A stretch of 51,790 nucleotides of DNA from Flavobacteriaceae bacterium CG2_30_31_66 (lineage in GTDB: Bacteria > Bacteroidota > Bacteroidia > Flavobacteriales > Flavobacteriaceae): assembly GCA_001873065.1 (NCBI GenBank), contig MNYM01000006.1:1-51790 (forward strand), given 5' to 3'. How positions within the stretch are numbered: position 1 is the first letter of the stretch; each line of letters opens with the position of its first letter. Made by a program: the position numbers and the translations under genes. The notes under the pieces are model-generated. The model saw only the letters and a program-made list of their open reading frames with translations. It was not told where the DNA came from and did no database searches. Positions 36,481 to 45,333 of the stretch are shown here, in pieces.

Positions 36481-36930
36481 ATGAGTAATTCTTTTGAAAA
36501 TCAAGAGGTCGTTAAGAAAGTTTTTACTTCATACTTAGAAGACAAGAAGCATCGTAAAACGCCTGAACGTTATGCAATACTTCAAGAAATCTATAATGCA
36601 GATGAGCATTTTGATATTGAATCGTTGTATATCAAAATGAAAAATAAAAATTATAGAGTTAGCAGAGCAACTCTTTACAACACCATAGATTTATTATTGG
36701 ATTGCAATTTGGTGAGAAAGCATCAATTTGATGGACAATCTATGGCACGATATGAAAAAAGTTATTTCGACAAAAATCACGACCACGTAATTTTTACAGA
36801 TTCTGGAGAAGTAAAAGAATTTTGTGATCCGAGAATACAGGTTATTAAAAAAACAATCGAAGAAATATTTGACATTGATATTCAAAATCATTCACTATAT
36901 TTTTACGGGACAAAAAAGAAACATTCTTAA
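36481..36930 (+). CDS. Fur family transcriptional repressor
   Basis: A 149-residue metalloregulator with an N-terminal winged helix (about 20-85; [15 protein letters not shown] is the recognition region) and a C-terminal dimer domain with HDH (100-102) and one Cys (C115 in EFCDP). The usual CxxC zinc pairs of many Fur proteins are absent. It could respond to iron, zinc or peroxide; the metal is not decided by the sequence. It is followed closely by purA. Confidence 0.88.
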   Translation: MSNSFENQEVVKKVFTSYLEDKKHRKTPERYAILQEIYNADEHFDIESLYIKMKNKNYRVSRATLYNTIDLLLDCNLVRKHQFDGQSMARYEKSYFDKNHDHVIFTDSGEVKEFCDPRIQVIKKTIEEIFDIDIQNHSLYFYGTKKKHS

Positions 36931-36959
36931 CACATTTAAAATATAAATTAACACAACAA

Positions 36960-38231
36960 ATGGCAGTAGATTTATTACTAGGATTGCAATGGGGAGATGA
37001 AGGGAAAGGTAAAATCGTAGATGTTTTGACACAAAACTATGATATTATAGCACGTTTTCAAGGAGGCCCAAATGCAGGACATACCTTAATTTTTGACGGA
37101 TTTAAACATGTTTTACATACGATTCCTTCAGGAATTTTTCACAAAACTGCCATGAATGTTGTAGGAAATGGTGTTGTGATTGATCCTGTGATTTTCAAAA
37201 AAGAACTAGAAAATTTAGAGAAACACGATATTGAATATGTTTCAAAGTTATTAATTTCAAGAAAAGCACATCTTATTTTACCAACTCACAGATTGTTAGA
37301 TGCTGCCTCAGAAACCTCTAAAGGAAAAGCAAAGATAGGTTCTACTCTTAAAGGTATTGGACCAACTTATATGGATAAAACTGGTAGAAATGGCATGCGA
37401 GTTGGTGATTTAGAGTTGGAAAATTGGAAAGAAAAATATGATGCTTTGACAGCAAAACATCTTAGTATGTTAAATTATTTTGACGTGCAAGTTGATTATA
37501 ATTTGGCTGAATTAGAAGCTGAATTTTGTAAGGGCATAGACAAATTAAGAACACTTCAATTTATTGACAGTGAAGAATATTTGAACAATGCCATGAAAGA
37601 AAAGAAAACTATTTTGGCAGAAGGCGCTCAAGGTTCATTGCTTGATATTGATTTTGGAACGTATCCTTTTGTAACTTCTTCAAACACCACAGCTGCAGGA
37701 GCTTGCACAGGTTTAGGTGTCGCACCAAATAAAATTGGTGAAGTTTATGGAATTTTCAAAGCCTACACAACAAGAGTTGGTTCGGGTCCTTTTCCTACAG
37801 AATTGTTTGATGAAGATGGTGCAACCATGGGAAGAGTTGGAAATGAATTTGGTGCAACAACAGGAAGACCAAGACGCTGTGGTTGGTTGGATTTAGTGGC
37901 ACTTAAATATGCAGTTGATATCAATGGTGTTACCCAATTAATGATGATGAAAGGTGATGTACTTTCAGGATTTGAAACGCTGAAAGTGGCAACTTCTTAC
38001 AATTATAAAGGCAAAGAAATTACGCATTTACCTTACAATATTGAACCTGAAAATGTAACTGTAAATTATACTGAATTTAAAGGTTGGAATGCTGATTTAA
38101 CTAAAATGACTTCTGCTGAATCATTACCGAAAAACTTATTAGATTATATCGATTTTATAGAAAAAGAGACAGGAGTTCCAGTGAAAATTGTTTCTGTTGG
38201 TCCCGATAGAAAACAAACTATAATGAGATAG
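36960..38231 (+). CDS. purA: Adenylosuccinate synthetase
   Basis: A 423-residue enzyme making adenylosuccinate from IMP, aspartate and GTP, the first step of AMP synthesis. The GTP P-loop-like WGDEGKGK (11-18), NAGHT, GIGPTYMDK, GAQGSLLDIDFGTYPFVTSSNT and the C-terminal TGRPRRCGW are all present. The length is normal. It is 29 bases after the Fur-family gene and ends before a bidirectional terminator. Confidence 0.96.
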   Translation: MAVDLLLGLQWGDEGKGKIVDVLTQNYDIIARFQGGPNAGHTLIFDGFKHVLHTIPSGIFHKTAMNVVGNGVVIDPVIFKKELENLEKHDIEYVSKLLISRKAHLILPTHRLLDAASETSKGKAKIGSTLKGIGPTYMDKTGRNGMRVGDLELENWKEKYDALTAKHLSMLNYFDVQVDYNLAELEAEFCKGIDKLRTLQFIDSEEYLNNAMKEKKTILAEGAQGSLLDIDFGTYPFVTSSNTTAAGACTGLGVAPNKIGEVYGIFKAYTTRVGSGPFPTELFDEDGATMGRVGNEFGATTGRPRRCGWLDLVALKYAVDINGVTQLMMMKGDVLSGFETLKVATSYNYKGKEITHLPYNIEPENVTVNYTEFKGWNADLTKMTSAESLPKNLLDYIDFIEKETGVPVKIVSVGPDRKQTIMR

Positions 38232-38250
38232 TAATTATTAAAACAAAAAA

Positions 38251-38272
38251 AAGCATCTTTTAAAAAGATGCT
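38251..38272. terminator. Bidirectional terminator between purA and the porin gene
   Basis: AAGCATCTTT pairs with AAAGATGCTT, flanked by A-runs on the left and T-runs on the right. It serves purA (plus) and the nirK operon (minus), whose last gene ends at 38290. Confidence 0.8.
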
Positions 38273-38289
38273 TTTTTTTGTTACTATTT

Positions 38290-39543
38290 TTATTTTGATG
38301 CAAATAAAGTAGGTTTAAATGTGACCATTAACCAAGCCCAAGAATTATTTTCGTTACGATCTCCACCTTTTAAAATCTCTAAAGAATGTGTTCCATACAT
38401 TTTTGAAAAACCACCATCAATAAAAATTTCTTTTGAAAGATGATATCCTAAAACCAAATCAATTTCAGTACCTAAATAATCATCTTGTTTAGAATTTGCT
38501 TCATAAATTGCTGCTGCAGATGAGAAAAAATGAGGTGTTATTTTTGCGGAAAATTTATTTTTAGAATATGCAATCGGTGTATTTAGATCAAGCAATCCAA
38601 CAGAATTTAAATGATTTCCAACATAAAAATAATCCATTAAACCATTGAATTTATGGTTTGTTCCATAAAGAGGATTAAAAGATTTCACTGTATTGCTAGC
38701 ATCATTCATATCTTTACCAGACAAATATTCTGTTCCAATTCCGATGTTATAATTGTCCGAAATTTGATAAAAAAGATTTCCTCCAAAATAATGCGCACTG
38801 ACAGTGCTCGCTAAAAGATTTCCTGTCTGAAAATAAATAGCACTATCAAAAGCTACTTTGTTTTTCTTAAAAGTAACTCTACCTCCAATGGTTTGTGAAT
38901 AACTTAATTCCTCTTGATCATCTGAATTCAAATACTCAACACCATTATTTAAAGACAAAAGACTGAATCCATAATATTGAAAATTGTTGTGATACCATGC
39001 ATACTGAAATGTTTTATAGCCAGCTATATTTGAATATAATGAATTGATGAGTTGTTCAGAATCGTTATTTAAAGAATAACCAATATCTAAAATTCCATTT
39101 TTATGAAATTTGAATTTTGCAACAATCGCATCAAAACTTCGGGCTTGTTGAGCCCAATCTACATTACCAAAAATTCTACTATCATCATACAAAATTTCTT
39201 GTCTCCCTATTTTTAAAGAAAATTTTTCTGAAAATTGATAATTTGCCCAAGCTTGATGAAAAGCAAAAGCTTTGTCATCAGTTGCCATGGTATAAACATC
39301 TCCCCAAACTCTGATATTTTGTAGAGAAATTCCTAAAGAAAGTTTTTCTTTATGAAAATCAAGACCTATTCTTGATCGTTGAGAAATAAAACTAGCACCT
39401 TCTTCTTCAAGATTAATCAATGTTTTAAATCCATGCCTGTTTTCAAAACGAGGTCTCATTTCAGCGTTGATAATAAATTCTTGTGCAGTTAAAAAACTGC
39501 TGCAAAATAAAACGAAAATTGATGAAAAAAATATTTTTTTCAT
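38290..39543 (-). CDS. Outer-membrane porin-like protein (alginate export type)
   Basis: A 417-residue protein with signal peptide KKIFFSSIFVLFCSSFLTAQ. Alternating hydrophobic strands fit an outer-membrane beta-barrel; AEMRPRFENRHGF, ISQRSRIGLDF and KIGRQEILYDDSRIFGN are typical of AlgE-type porins, which end in an aromatic strand (WAWLMVTF). It is last in the nirK cluster and may move nitrite or other small anions across the outer membrane; that role is inferred from context only. Start ATG at 39543. Confidence 0.78.
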   Translation of the reverse strand: MKKIFFSSIFVLFCSSFLTAQEFIINAEMRPRFENRHGFKTLINLEEEGASFISQRSRIGLDFHKEKLSLGISLQNIRVWGDVYTMATDDKAFAFHQAWANYQFSEKFSLKIGRQEILYDDSRIFGNVDWAQQARSFDAIVAKFKFHKNGILDIGYSLNNDSEQLINSLYSNIAGYKTFQYAWYHNNFQYYGFSLLSLNNGVEYLNSDDQEELSYSQTIGGRVTFKKNKVAFDSAIYFQTGNLLASTVSAHYFGGNLFYQISDNYNIGIGTEYLSGKDMNDASNTVKSFNPLYGTNHKFNGLMDYFYVGNHLNSVGLLDLNTPIAYSKNKFSAKITPHFFSSAAAIYEANSKQDDYLGTEIDLVLGYHLSKEIFIDGGFSKMYGTHSLEILKGGDRNENNSWAWLMVTFKPTLFASK

Positions 39544-39555
39544 GACTACTTATAA

Positions 39556-40281
39556 TTAAATTAAACTATTCTTCTGCTCTAATAAAATTGCTTTTGGAAA
39601 CAAGATATTGTTCTCTAAATGAATGTGTTGATGCAAATCTTGCTCAAACTCATCTAGTTTTGCATACAAAGCTTTGAACGTATTGCAAGCATCCATAGGA
39701 GGTGTATAATTATTAGATAATTTTTTAATTTCTTTCAAAATATCTCCTGCACTTTCATGCTCTTCTTCCATCATTTTTATTGGATTGTGAATAGTCCCAA
39801 AATGCGGTATTTTTACTTTTACGCCCTCTTTGTCTGCTTTTTCAAGATTTTTGATAAACGGAAATAATATCAATTCTTCTTTTTTCATGTGTGATGCTAA
39901 TTCTTTTGCGACTTCATTAAAAAGGTTGTTAATTTTTATTACTTCTTGATAATGATGACCATGAACTTTTGCAACTTTTGATGCATATTGCTGAATAAGT
40001 AGTGTATTTTCTGCAACATAAGTATGATGAATATTCTCAATATGAGATGCTAAAAAAGTCAAATTCCAGCTATTAAAATCATAATATTTTGGAGCTGTTT
40101 CGTTAATTTTCAACAAATCATTTTTCAATTCATCAAAAGAAATATGATGTTTTTCGCACACTTTTTTAATTGAAATTCCTCCTCCACAGCAAAAATCTAT
40201 ACCATATTTTTTAAAAATATCTGATGTTTTAATATTTTCAGTAACAATTTCAGCTACTGTATTTTCTTCTGTTATATTCAT
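39556..40281 (-). CDS. Iron-sulfur cluster repair di-iron protein (RIC/ScdA/YtfE)
   Basis: A 241-residue protein with an N-terminal ScdA_N domain (1-60) bearing the Cys pair DFCCGGG (C31, C32) and a hemerythrin-like di-iron domain with HHTYVAEN, HMKKEELILFPFI, MEEEHESAG and HQHIHLENNILFPKA. It repairs Fe-S clusters damaged by nitric oxide. It is in the nirK operon, where NO is made, as expected. The gene is 12 bases ahead of the porin gene. Start ATG at 40281. Confidence 0.92.
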   Translation of the reverse strand: MNITEENTVAEIVTENIKTSDIFKKYGIDFCCGGGISIKKVCEKHHISFDELKNDLLKINETAPKYYDFNSWNLTFLASHIENIHHTYVAENTLLIQQYASKVAKVHGHHYQEVIKINNLFNEVAKELASHMKKEELILFPFIKNLEKADKEGVKVKIPHFGTIHNPIKMMEEEHESAGDILKEIKKLSNNYTPPMDACNTFKALYAKLDEFEQDLHQHIHLENNILFPKAILLEQKNSLI

Positions 40282-40286
40282 GTTTT

Positions 40287-41000
40287 TTAATTTTGAAATG
40301 TTTCTAAAATTTTTGAAATAGTTTCTTTGTTATCAACCCCCAAACCTTCTTGCTGATGAATTAACTCTCCAATTCGATTAAAAACACTGATAATATTGGA
40401 ATGAGAAAAATCTAAAGGTGAAATTTGTTTGTATTTTACTGATAAAACATTTGCGAACTCTCTTACCCCATCTTCTGTTCCTTGCAAAAATGTCCATTTT
40501 TTACCTTCCATAAAGTTTTCTTTTGAAAATGATTTTAATCTTTCTGGAGTGTCATACACAGGATCAATGCTCACTAAAACATAATTAATTTCATTATTAT
40601 ACTTTGCTGGAATTTTAGCTTCAATGTTTCTCATATCAGCAGCTAGTCTTGGGCAAGCAGCCTTGCAAGTTGTATAAATCATCACCATTACCAATGTTTT
40701 TCCTTTTAACTCTTTAAGTTGAATTGTTTCCCCATCTTCGGTATTCCAACTTGATGTTAAGTTAAAAATGGAGGTTTCTGAAATTTCATCAGACAAAATT
40801 TTTACTTCTTTTTTTGTAGATGGTTTTAAATCCATTTTACAAATTGGGCAAGAGCCAGGTTCTTTATACACTTTATCGCCCTCACATTCCATAGGACATT
40901 GATAGTCTGTTTTACTGATTTCTTTGGTTGTTTTTTTATTACATGCGCTCAATAATGTTGAGAACGCAATAAAAAATAAAAGATGTTTAATTGTCTTCAT
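40287..41000 (-). CDS. SCO1/SenC family lipoprotein with N-terminal heavy-metal-binding domain
   Basis: A 237-residue lipoprotein with lipobox LLSAC (C20). A heavy-metal-binding segment at 34-59 (YQCPM, CPICKMDLKP) precedes a thioredoxin-fold SCO domain with copper ligands C112 and C116 (TTCKAAC) and H200 (FSH). SCO proteins deliver copper to copper enzymes or act as redox sensors. In this operon the likely client is the copper nitrite reductase or cytochrome oxidase; the former is inferred from position. Start ATG at 41000. Confidence 0.9.
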   Translation of the reverse strand: MKTIKHLLFFIAFSTLLSACNKKTTKEISKTDYQCPMECEGDKVYKEPGSCPICKMDLKPSTKKEVKILSDEISETSIFNLTSSWNTEDGETIQLKELKGKTLVMVMIYTTCKAACPRLAADMRNIEAKIPAKYNNEINYVLVSIDPVYDTPERLKSFSKENFMEGKKWTFLQGTEDGVREFANVLSVKYKQISPLDFSHSNIISVFNRIGELIHQQEGLGVDNKETISKILETFQN

Positions 41001-41007
41001 GATTTTG

Positions 41008-41775
41008 TTATTTTTCGTCTTTTACACATCGAAAACCTAAGTTTTTCATAGTATATTTTGCTTTTAAACTTCCTCTGATTGCATAGCGCATAAAAGCGGC
41101 ATAATTCATTAAATCTGTGGCATTTACGGCTGCACTTCCACAAAATAAATCGCTATCAGTGTCTACATCTTTTCTTGATTCGCCAGTGATTAAGACCGAA
41201 TTAAAATCAGAAGTCCATTCCCAAACCAATCCATGCAAATCATATACTTTCCAATAATTTTCGAAAGTTGAACCAATTTCTTGATTGTAGGTTTTTGGTT
41301 TTTCATACCAACTTAAAATAAACTTATTGTAGTTTTTTAGAGTTCTTGCATCAGGCATCGTTTTGTTTGCCATGGCAACATATTCCCATTCATCTACAGT
41401 TGGTAATCTTTTACCTTGGTTTTCGCAATAATTTTTTGCTGCAAACCAAGAAACATTTGTAATTGGAGATTTTTCTTTTTGATGTTCATTCAGCTCAGTA
41501 TCTGATTTCCAATTACTTAAATAACTTGAATCCGCAAATAATCTAATGGTTTTTGAACGTTTCCAGTTTGGATTTTTTTTCACAAACGTTACAAATTCTT
41601 GATTAGTAACTGGATAGACATCTATATAAAAGTTTTTTACTTTTACTTTGGTTGAATCTCTTCCATACAATGGAATGTATTCTCCACCTTTGATCAACAC
41701 CATTTTAGATTGACAGTTTGCATAAACTGTAAAGAATAAAAGCATCCAAACTGTCAATCTCATACTTGTTTTCAT
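41008..41775 (-). CDS. SUMF1/formylglycine-generating-enzyme family protein
   Basis: A 255-residue exported protein (signal peptide ending YANCQ, which could be a lipobox). SUMF1-fold motifs are FYIDVYPVTNQEFVTFVK, SPITNVSWFAAKNYCENQGKRLPTVDEWEYVA, GLVWEWTSDF and a final LGFRC. The two Cys expected in active formylglycine-generating enzymes are not obvious, so a binding or maturation role next to NirK is more likely than sulfatase activation. It is second in the nirK operon. Start ATG at 41775. Confidence 0.82.
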   Translation of the reverse strand: MKTSMRLTVWMLLFFTVYANCQSKMVLIKGGEYIPLYGRDSTKVKVKNFYIDVYPVTNQEFVTFVKKNPNWKRSKTIRLFADSSYLSNWKSDTELNEHQKEKSPITNVSWFAAKNYCENQGKRLPTVDEWEYVAMANKTMPDARTLKNYNKFILSWYEKPKTYNQEIGSTFENYWKVYDLHGLVWEWTSDFNSVLITGESRKDVDTDSDLFCGSAAVNATDLMNYAAFMRYAIRGSLKAKYTMKNLGFRCVKDEK

Positions 41776-41801
41776 TAAAATTTTATTTAATTTTTTTGAA
41801 A

Positions 41802-43250
41802 CTATTTTTTAGCTTCTTTCACCTGATTTACAGTAACATTAGTTTTGTTATTTCCCCAAGAATTATACACATAAGTCAAAACATCTGCAATTTCTGAATC
41901 AGATAATGTTTGTTTAGTCATAACACTATTGTATTTTTTTCCGTTTATGGTAATTTCTCCAGTTTTTCCGTTTAAAACGATACCAATTGCTCTTTTAACA
42001 TCTGCGTTTAAATAATCTGATTTGGCTAAAGGAGGAAATGCATTTGGAATTCCTTGTCCTTCAGATTGATGACATGCAAAACAAGTGGTCATATATAATT
42101 GTTTTCCATCTGCAATTTTTTGAGCTAAAGGTTTTTCTTTACTATTAACTACCATTTCTTTTTGATCATTTTCTGGCATTGTTTGAATTGTTCCTCCCTC
42201 TGGATGATAAATTCCTTCTTGTCTTACACCAGAATATAATTTTTTATTGTCTTCACCAGAAACTTTTAACATTGCTAATGCCCCTTTATTGAATGCTCTA
42301 AAGATTGCATGATCTACAATAATAAATGTTCCGGGAACTTCTACTTTAAACTCTACAATTACTGATCCGCCAGCAGGAATTGAAGTTGTTTGTACATTTT
42401 CATTGATTAAAGAACCTCCTTCAATGTGAACTTTATCAAAAATTTCACCAATAACGTGAAAAGAAGAAGTTAAATTTGGTCCACCATTTCCAACATATAA
42501 ACGTACTGTTTCTCCCACATTTGCTGTTATTGCTTTATTGCCAGTTAAAGCACCAACTTTGCCATTAAAAACAACATAATCTGCATCTTCTTTTACGGCT
42601 TTTGTCATATCAAAAGGCTGTAATCCTTTTGCTCCATTATCTCCTTTGGTATAAAAATCACCTTGCATGATGTAATATTCTTTATCCACTTTTGGCAAGC
42701 CTCCTTCAGGTTCTACTAAAATTAAACCATACATTCCGTTTGCAATGTGCATTCCAACAGGAGCAGTTGCACAATGATATACATACAATCCAGGATTTAA
42801 CGTTTTGAATGAAAATGTTTTTGAATGACCAGGTGCTACAAAAGATGAAGTTGCCCCTCCTCCAGGACCTGTAACTGCATGCATATCAATATTATGAGGC
42901 AATTTATTATCAGGATGATTTGAAAGTGTAAATTCAACCAAATCTCCTACTCTAGTTCTAATAAAACTTCCTGGAACTGAGCCTCCAAATGTCCAATATA
43001 TATATGTCACACCATCAGACATTGTTCCTTCTTTTTCAATAATTTCCATATTGACTATTAATTTTTTAGCGGTTCTATCTCCTATTGGAGCTGGCACAAA
43101 AGGTGGTGAGGTTAGCACAGCATCCATAGTTCCTTTGATATAAATTTCGGAAGTATCAGTGTAAGCCAATGCTTTCTTTTCCTCATTTTTACAGCTTGTA
43201 AAAATTGAACTTGCGATAAATAATACACACAATGTTTTGAAAATTTTCAT
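41802..43250 (-). CDS. nirK: Copper nitrite reductase fused to cytochrome c
   Basis: A 482-residue lipoprotein (lipobox IFTSC, C20) made of two cupredoxin domains and a C-terminal cytochrome c. Type 1 copper ligands H119, C160, H168 and M173 and type 2 ligands H124, H159 and H314 are all visible (HNIDMHAV, YHCATAPVGMH, VDHAIFRAF), as are the catalytic D122 and H265. The heme motif CFACH is at 390-394 and the axial Met is probably M444. It reduces nitrite to nitric oxide, with electrons passed in cis from the heme. It heads a five-gene operon behind an FNR-type box and an NsrR-like operator. Start ATG at 43250. Confidence 0.95.
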   Translation of the reverse strand: MKIFKTLCVLFIASSIFTSCKNEEKKALAYTDTSEIYIKGTMDAVLTSPPFVPAPIGDRTAKKLIVNMEIIEKEGTMSDGVTYIYWTFGGSVPGSFIRTRVGDLVEFTLSNHPDNKLPHNIDMHAVTGPGGGATSSFVAPGHSKTFSFKTLNPGLYVYHCATAPVGMHIANGMYGLILVEPEGGLPKVDKEYYIMQGDFYTKGDNGAKGLQPFDMTKAVKEDADYVVFNGKVGALTGNKAITANVGETVRLYVGNGGPNLTSSFHVIGEIFDKVHIEGGSLINENVQTTSIPAGGSVIVEFKVEVPGTFIIVDHAIFRAFNKGALAMLKVSGEDNKKLYSGVRQEGIYHPEGGTIQTMPENDQKEMVVNSKEKPLAQKIADGKQLYMTTCFACHQSEGQGIPNAFPPLAKSDYLNADVKRAIGIVLNGKTGEITINGKKYNSVMTKQTLSDSEIADVLTYVYNSWGNNKTNVTVNQVKEAKK

Positions 43251-43290
43251 TTTTTTTTATTTTTATTGGTTTGTAAATTAATTAATATAT

Positions 43291-43308
43291 AAAGACCTTT
43301 TTATCTTT
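43291..43308. promoter_or_regulatory. NsrR-like operator 1 (nirK side)
   Basis: AAAGACCTTTTTATCTTT matches operator 2 at 43362-43379 at 16 of 18 positions. It lies just downstream of the nirK -7 element (minus strand), over the expected start of transcription. Such a position fits repression. Confidence 0.55.
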
Positions 43309-43315
43309 AATAGTA

Positions 43316-43323
43316 CAAATATA
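43316..43323 (-). promoter_or_regulatory. -7 element of the nirK operon
   Basis: On the minus strand TATATTTG is an exact TAnnTTTG match. The FNR-type box is centred 29.5 bases upstream of its first base. Confidence 0.6.
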
Positions 43324-43346
43324 AGAACAAATATTCCCTAAAATGA

Positions 43347-43358
43347 TGATAAAAATCA
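43347..43358. promoter_or_regulatory. CRP/FNR-type box between nirK and nsrR
   Basis: TGATAAAAATCA fits TGAT-N4-ATCA. Its centre is 29.5 bases from the nirK -7 element and 28.5 bases from the nsrR -7 element, so one bound regulator could serve both divergent promoters. Confidence 0.6.
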
Positions 43359-43361
43359 TAA

Positions 43362-43379
43362 AAAGATATTTTTATCTTT
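43362..43379. promoter_or_regulatory. NsrR-like operator 2 (nsrR side)
   Basis: AAAGATATTTTTATCTTT has perfect 7-base arms (AAAGATA/TATCTTT) and a 4-base centre. It resembles the AAGAT-rich arms of known NsrR sites. It lies directly ahead of the nsrR -7 element and behind the FNR-type box, suggesting autoregulation. Confidence 0.6.
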
Positions 43380-43380
43380 A

Positions 43381-43388
43381 TATATTTG
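43381..43388 (+). promoter_or_regulatory. -7 element of nsrR
   Basis: TATATTTG, exact TAnnTTTG, 14 bases before ATG 43403. It also shows that the longer frame from 43343 is not translated. Confidence 0.55.
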
Positions 43389-43402
43389 AAAAAATATTTA
43401 GT

Positions 43403-43852
43403 ATGTTATCAAAAGCCAGTAAATATGCCATTTCAGCAGTTATATATCTTACAAATAATTCAACAATTGATAAAAAATTAGGATCAAAAGAGATTGCTGA
43501 AGCCATTGAAATCCCAGCTCCGTTTTTGGCAAAAACGTTGCAACAACTTACAAAAAAAGGAATTATCTCATCAATAAAAGGTCCTCATGGAGGGTTTTAT
43601 TTGTCAGAAAAAAATACGGATAAAACACTTTTTGATATCATTGATTGTGTAGATGATATTGAAAAATTTAATAGTTGTTACCTAAGTCAAAATAATTGTA
43701 ATGAAAATAATCCATGTGTTGCACATCATATTTATGCGCCTTTTAAAGACAAATTGATTCGAAAATTGAAAACAAAAACTATTATTGAAATGGCTGAAGA
43801 ATTCAAACAAAATTCTAACCTTAATAATCAAATTTTTGCCGTCCTCACGTAA
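43403..43852 (+). CDS. Rrf2 family regulator, NsrR-like
   Basis: A 149-residue protein from ATG 43403; earlier codons lie in the promoter. The winged helix at about 1-75 contains SKASKYAISAVIYL and IPAPFLAKTLQQLTKKGII with SIKGPHGGFYL. Three Cys C92, C99 and C105 (NSCYL, NNCNE, NPCVA) match the Fe-S ligands of Rrf2/NsrR proteins. An NO-sensing repressor is the natural reading given its divergent partner nirK and the two AAAGATA palindromes, but IscR- or RsrR-like sensing is not excluded. The gene converges with the PLP decarboxylase gene. Confidence 0.82.
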   Translation: MLSKASKYAISAVIYLTNNSTIDKKLGSKEIAEAIEIPAPFLAKTLQQLTKKGIISSIKGPHGGFYLSEKNTDKTLFDIIDCVDDIEKFNSCYLSQNNCNENNPCVAHHIYAPFKDKLIRKLKTKTIIEMAEEFKQNSNLNNQIFAVLT

Positions 43853-43857
43853 AAAAA

Positions 43858-45285
43858 TTACGTATTTAAAATTTCTTCTGCAAAAAACTCACACTGTTTC
43901 AGCGTTTCCTTTATATGCTTTAAAGTTGTATTTGGGTTGATCAAACACATTCTAATCACTACTTTATTTTGTAAAATTGTGGTAACCAATAACGCTTCTT
44001 TTGACTCAATGACTTTTTCAGAAATTTTATGATTTAAAATATCCAACTCTTTTTGAGTCAAATTTATATCCAAAGGATGATATCTAAAGTTGATAATTGC
44101 CAAATTTGCTGGCGAAATTACTTCCCAATTTTTACTATTTCTTAAAAAATATTCTGCTTGTTCCGCCAATTTAATATTATAAGAAATTGCTTTTCTAAAA
44201 GACTGAAGCCCAAATGTTTTAATAGACATATAAAACTTTAAAGCCCTAAATCTTCTTGTTAATTGAATGCCATAATCATAAAAATTGATTTCAGATTCAT
44301 TGCCTTCAATGTCTTTTAAATATTCAGGTTTTTCACTGAAAGTATTGCTCAACCAAGACTTGTCTTTTACCAACAAACAACCTATTTCATAAGGTTGGAA
44401 AAACCATTTATGAGGATCAACTGTCAAAGAATCCGCCTTTTCAATACCTAATAAAGCAATTTTTCCTTTTTCTGATAAAATAGCTGCTCCACCATAAGCT
44501 GCATCCACATGAAACCATAAATTTTCTTGCTCACAAATGCTTGCTATTGCCTCTAAAGGATCAACAGAGCCAGTGTTTGTGGTACCTGCGGTTGCAATGA
44601 TGCAAAATGGTTTTTTTCCTTGCAATTTGTCTTTTGCAATTTCATTTTTGAGTTTGTTGATACTTATTTTAAATTCAAAATCTGTAGGAATCATTCTGAT
44701 TTGTTCTTTTTTAAAACCTAAAATATGAATTGCTTTGATGTTTGAAGAATGTGCTTGATCAGATAAATAAATAATTGCATTTGAAAAATCTTCACCACAC
44801 TTTATGCTTCTTGCGGCAGTTAAAGCAGTCAAATTAGCCAAGGATCCTCCACTTGTATAAATGCCTCCACCCCTTTTTACGGGAAAACTAAAAATTCTCA
44901 ATAACCAATTCATGGTTACAATTTCCAATTCTGCTGCAGCTGGTGACAACATCCACCCACCAGAAAAAATATTAAATCCAGTTGCTAAAGTATCTGCCAT
45001 GGTGCTGATAAAATTACTCGGTCCTGGAACAAATGAAAATGATTTTGGATGTGTTGAAATATTTGAATTAGGAATTACATTTTGCATCACAAATTTCAAA
45101 ACATCTTCTGCTGGCAACCCGTTTTCTGGTGCTTCTTGCAAAAAAATAGCATCCATTTCTAGTCTTGAAGCTTTAGTTACTGGTTTTTTTTGGTTTGTTA
45201 TAGCATAATGGTTGACTACTTCATCAACTATTTTATAACCATAAGCGGTCATTGATTCTTTGGACATTTCAAAAGGAGATTTCAT
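43858..45285 (-). CDS. PLP-dependent decarboxylase (group II)
   Basis: A 475-residue enzyme of the DOPA/tyrosine/glutamate decarboxylase fold: TSGGSLANLTAL, HVDAAYGGAA (D261) and the PLP lysine in TVDPHKWFF (K293). Family members decarboxylate aromatic amino acids, glutamate or diaminobutyrate; the substrate cannot be assigned. It converges with nsrR with only a few bases between the stops. Start ATG at 45285. Confidence 0.85.
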   Translation of the reverse strand: MKSPFEMSKESMTAYGYKIVDEVVNHYAITNQKKPVTKASRLEMDAIFLQEAPENGLPAEDVLKFVMQNVIPNSNISTHPKSFSFVPGPSNFISTMADTLATGFNIFSGGWMLSPAAAELEIVTMNWLLRIFSFPVKRGGGIYTSGGSLANLTALTAARSIKCGEDFSNAIIYLSDQAHSSNIKAIHILGFKKEQIRMIPTDFEFKISINKLKNEIAKDKLQGKKPFCIIATAGTTNTGSVDPLEAIASICEQENLWFHVDAAYGGAAILSEKGKIALLGIEKADSLTVDPHKWFFQPYEIGCLLVKDKSWLSNTFSEKPEYLKDIEGNESEINFYDYGIQLTRRFRALKFYMSIKTFGLQSFRKAISYNIKLAEQAEYFLRNSKNWEVISPANLAIINFRYHPLDINLTQKELDILNHKISEKVIESKEALLVTTILQNKVVIRMCLINPNTTLKHIKETLKQCEFFAEEILNT

Positions 45286-45333
45286 GCATTAAAAATTTGA
45301 TACAAAGAAAATTATATGAAAAATCATGACAAC

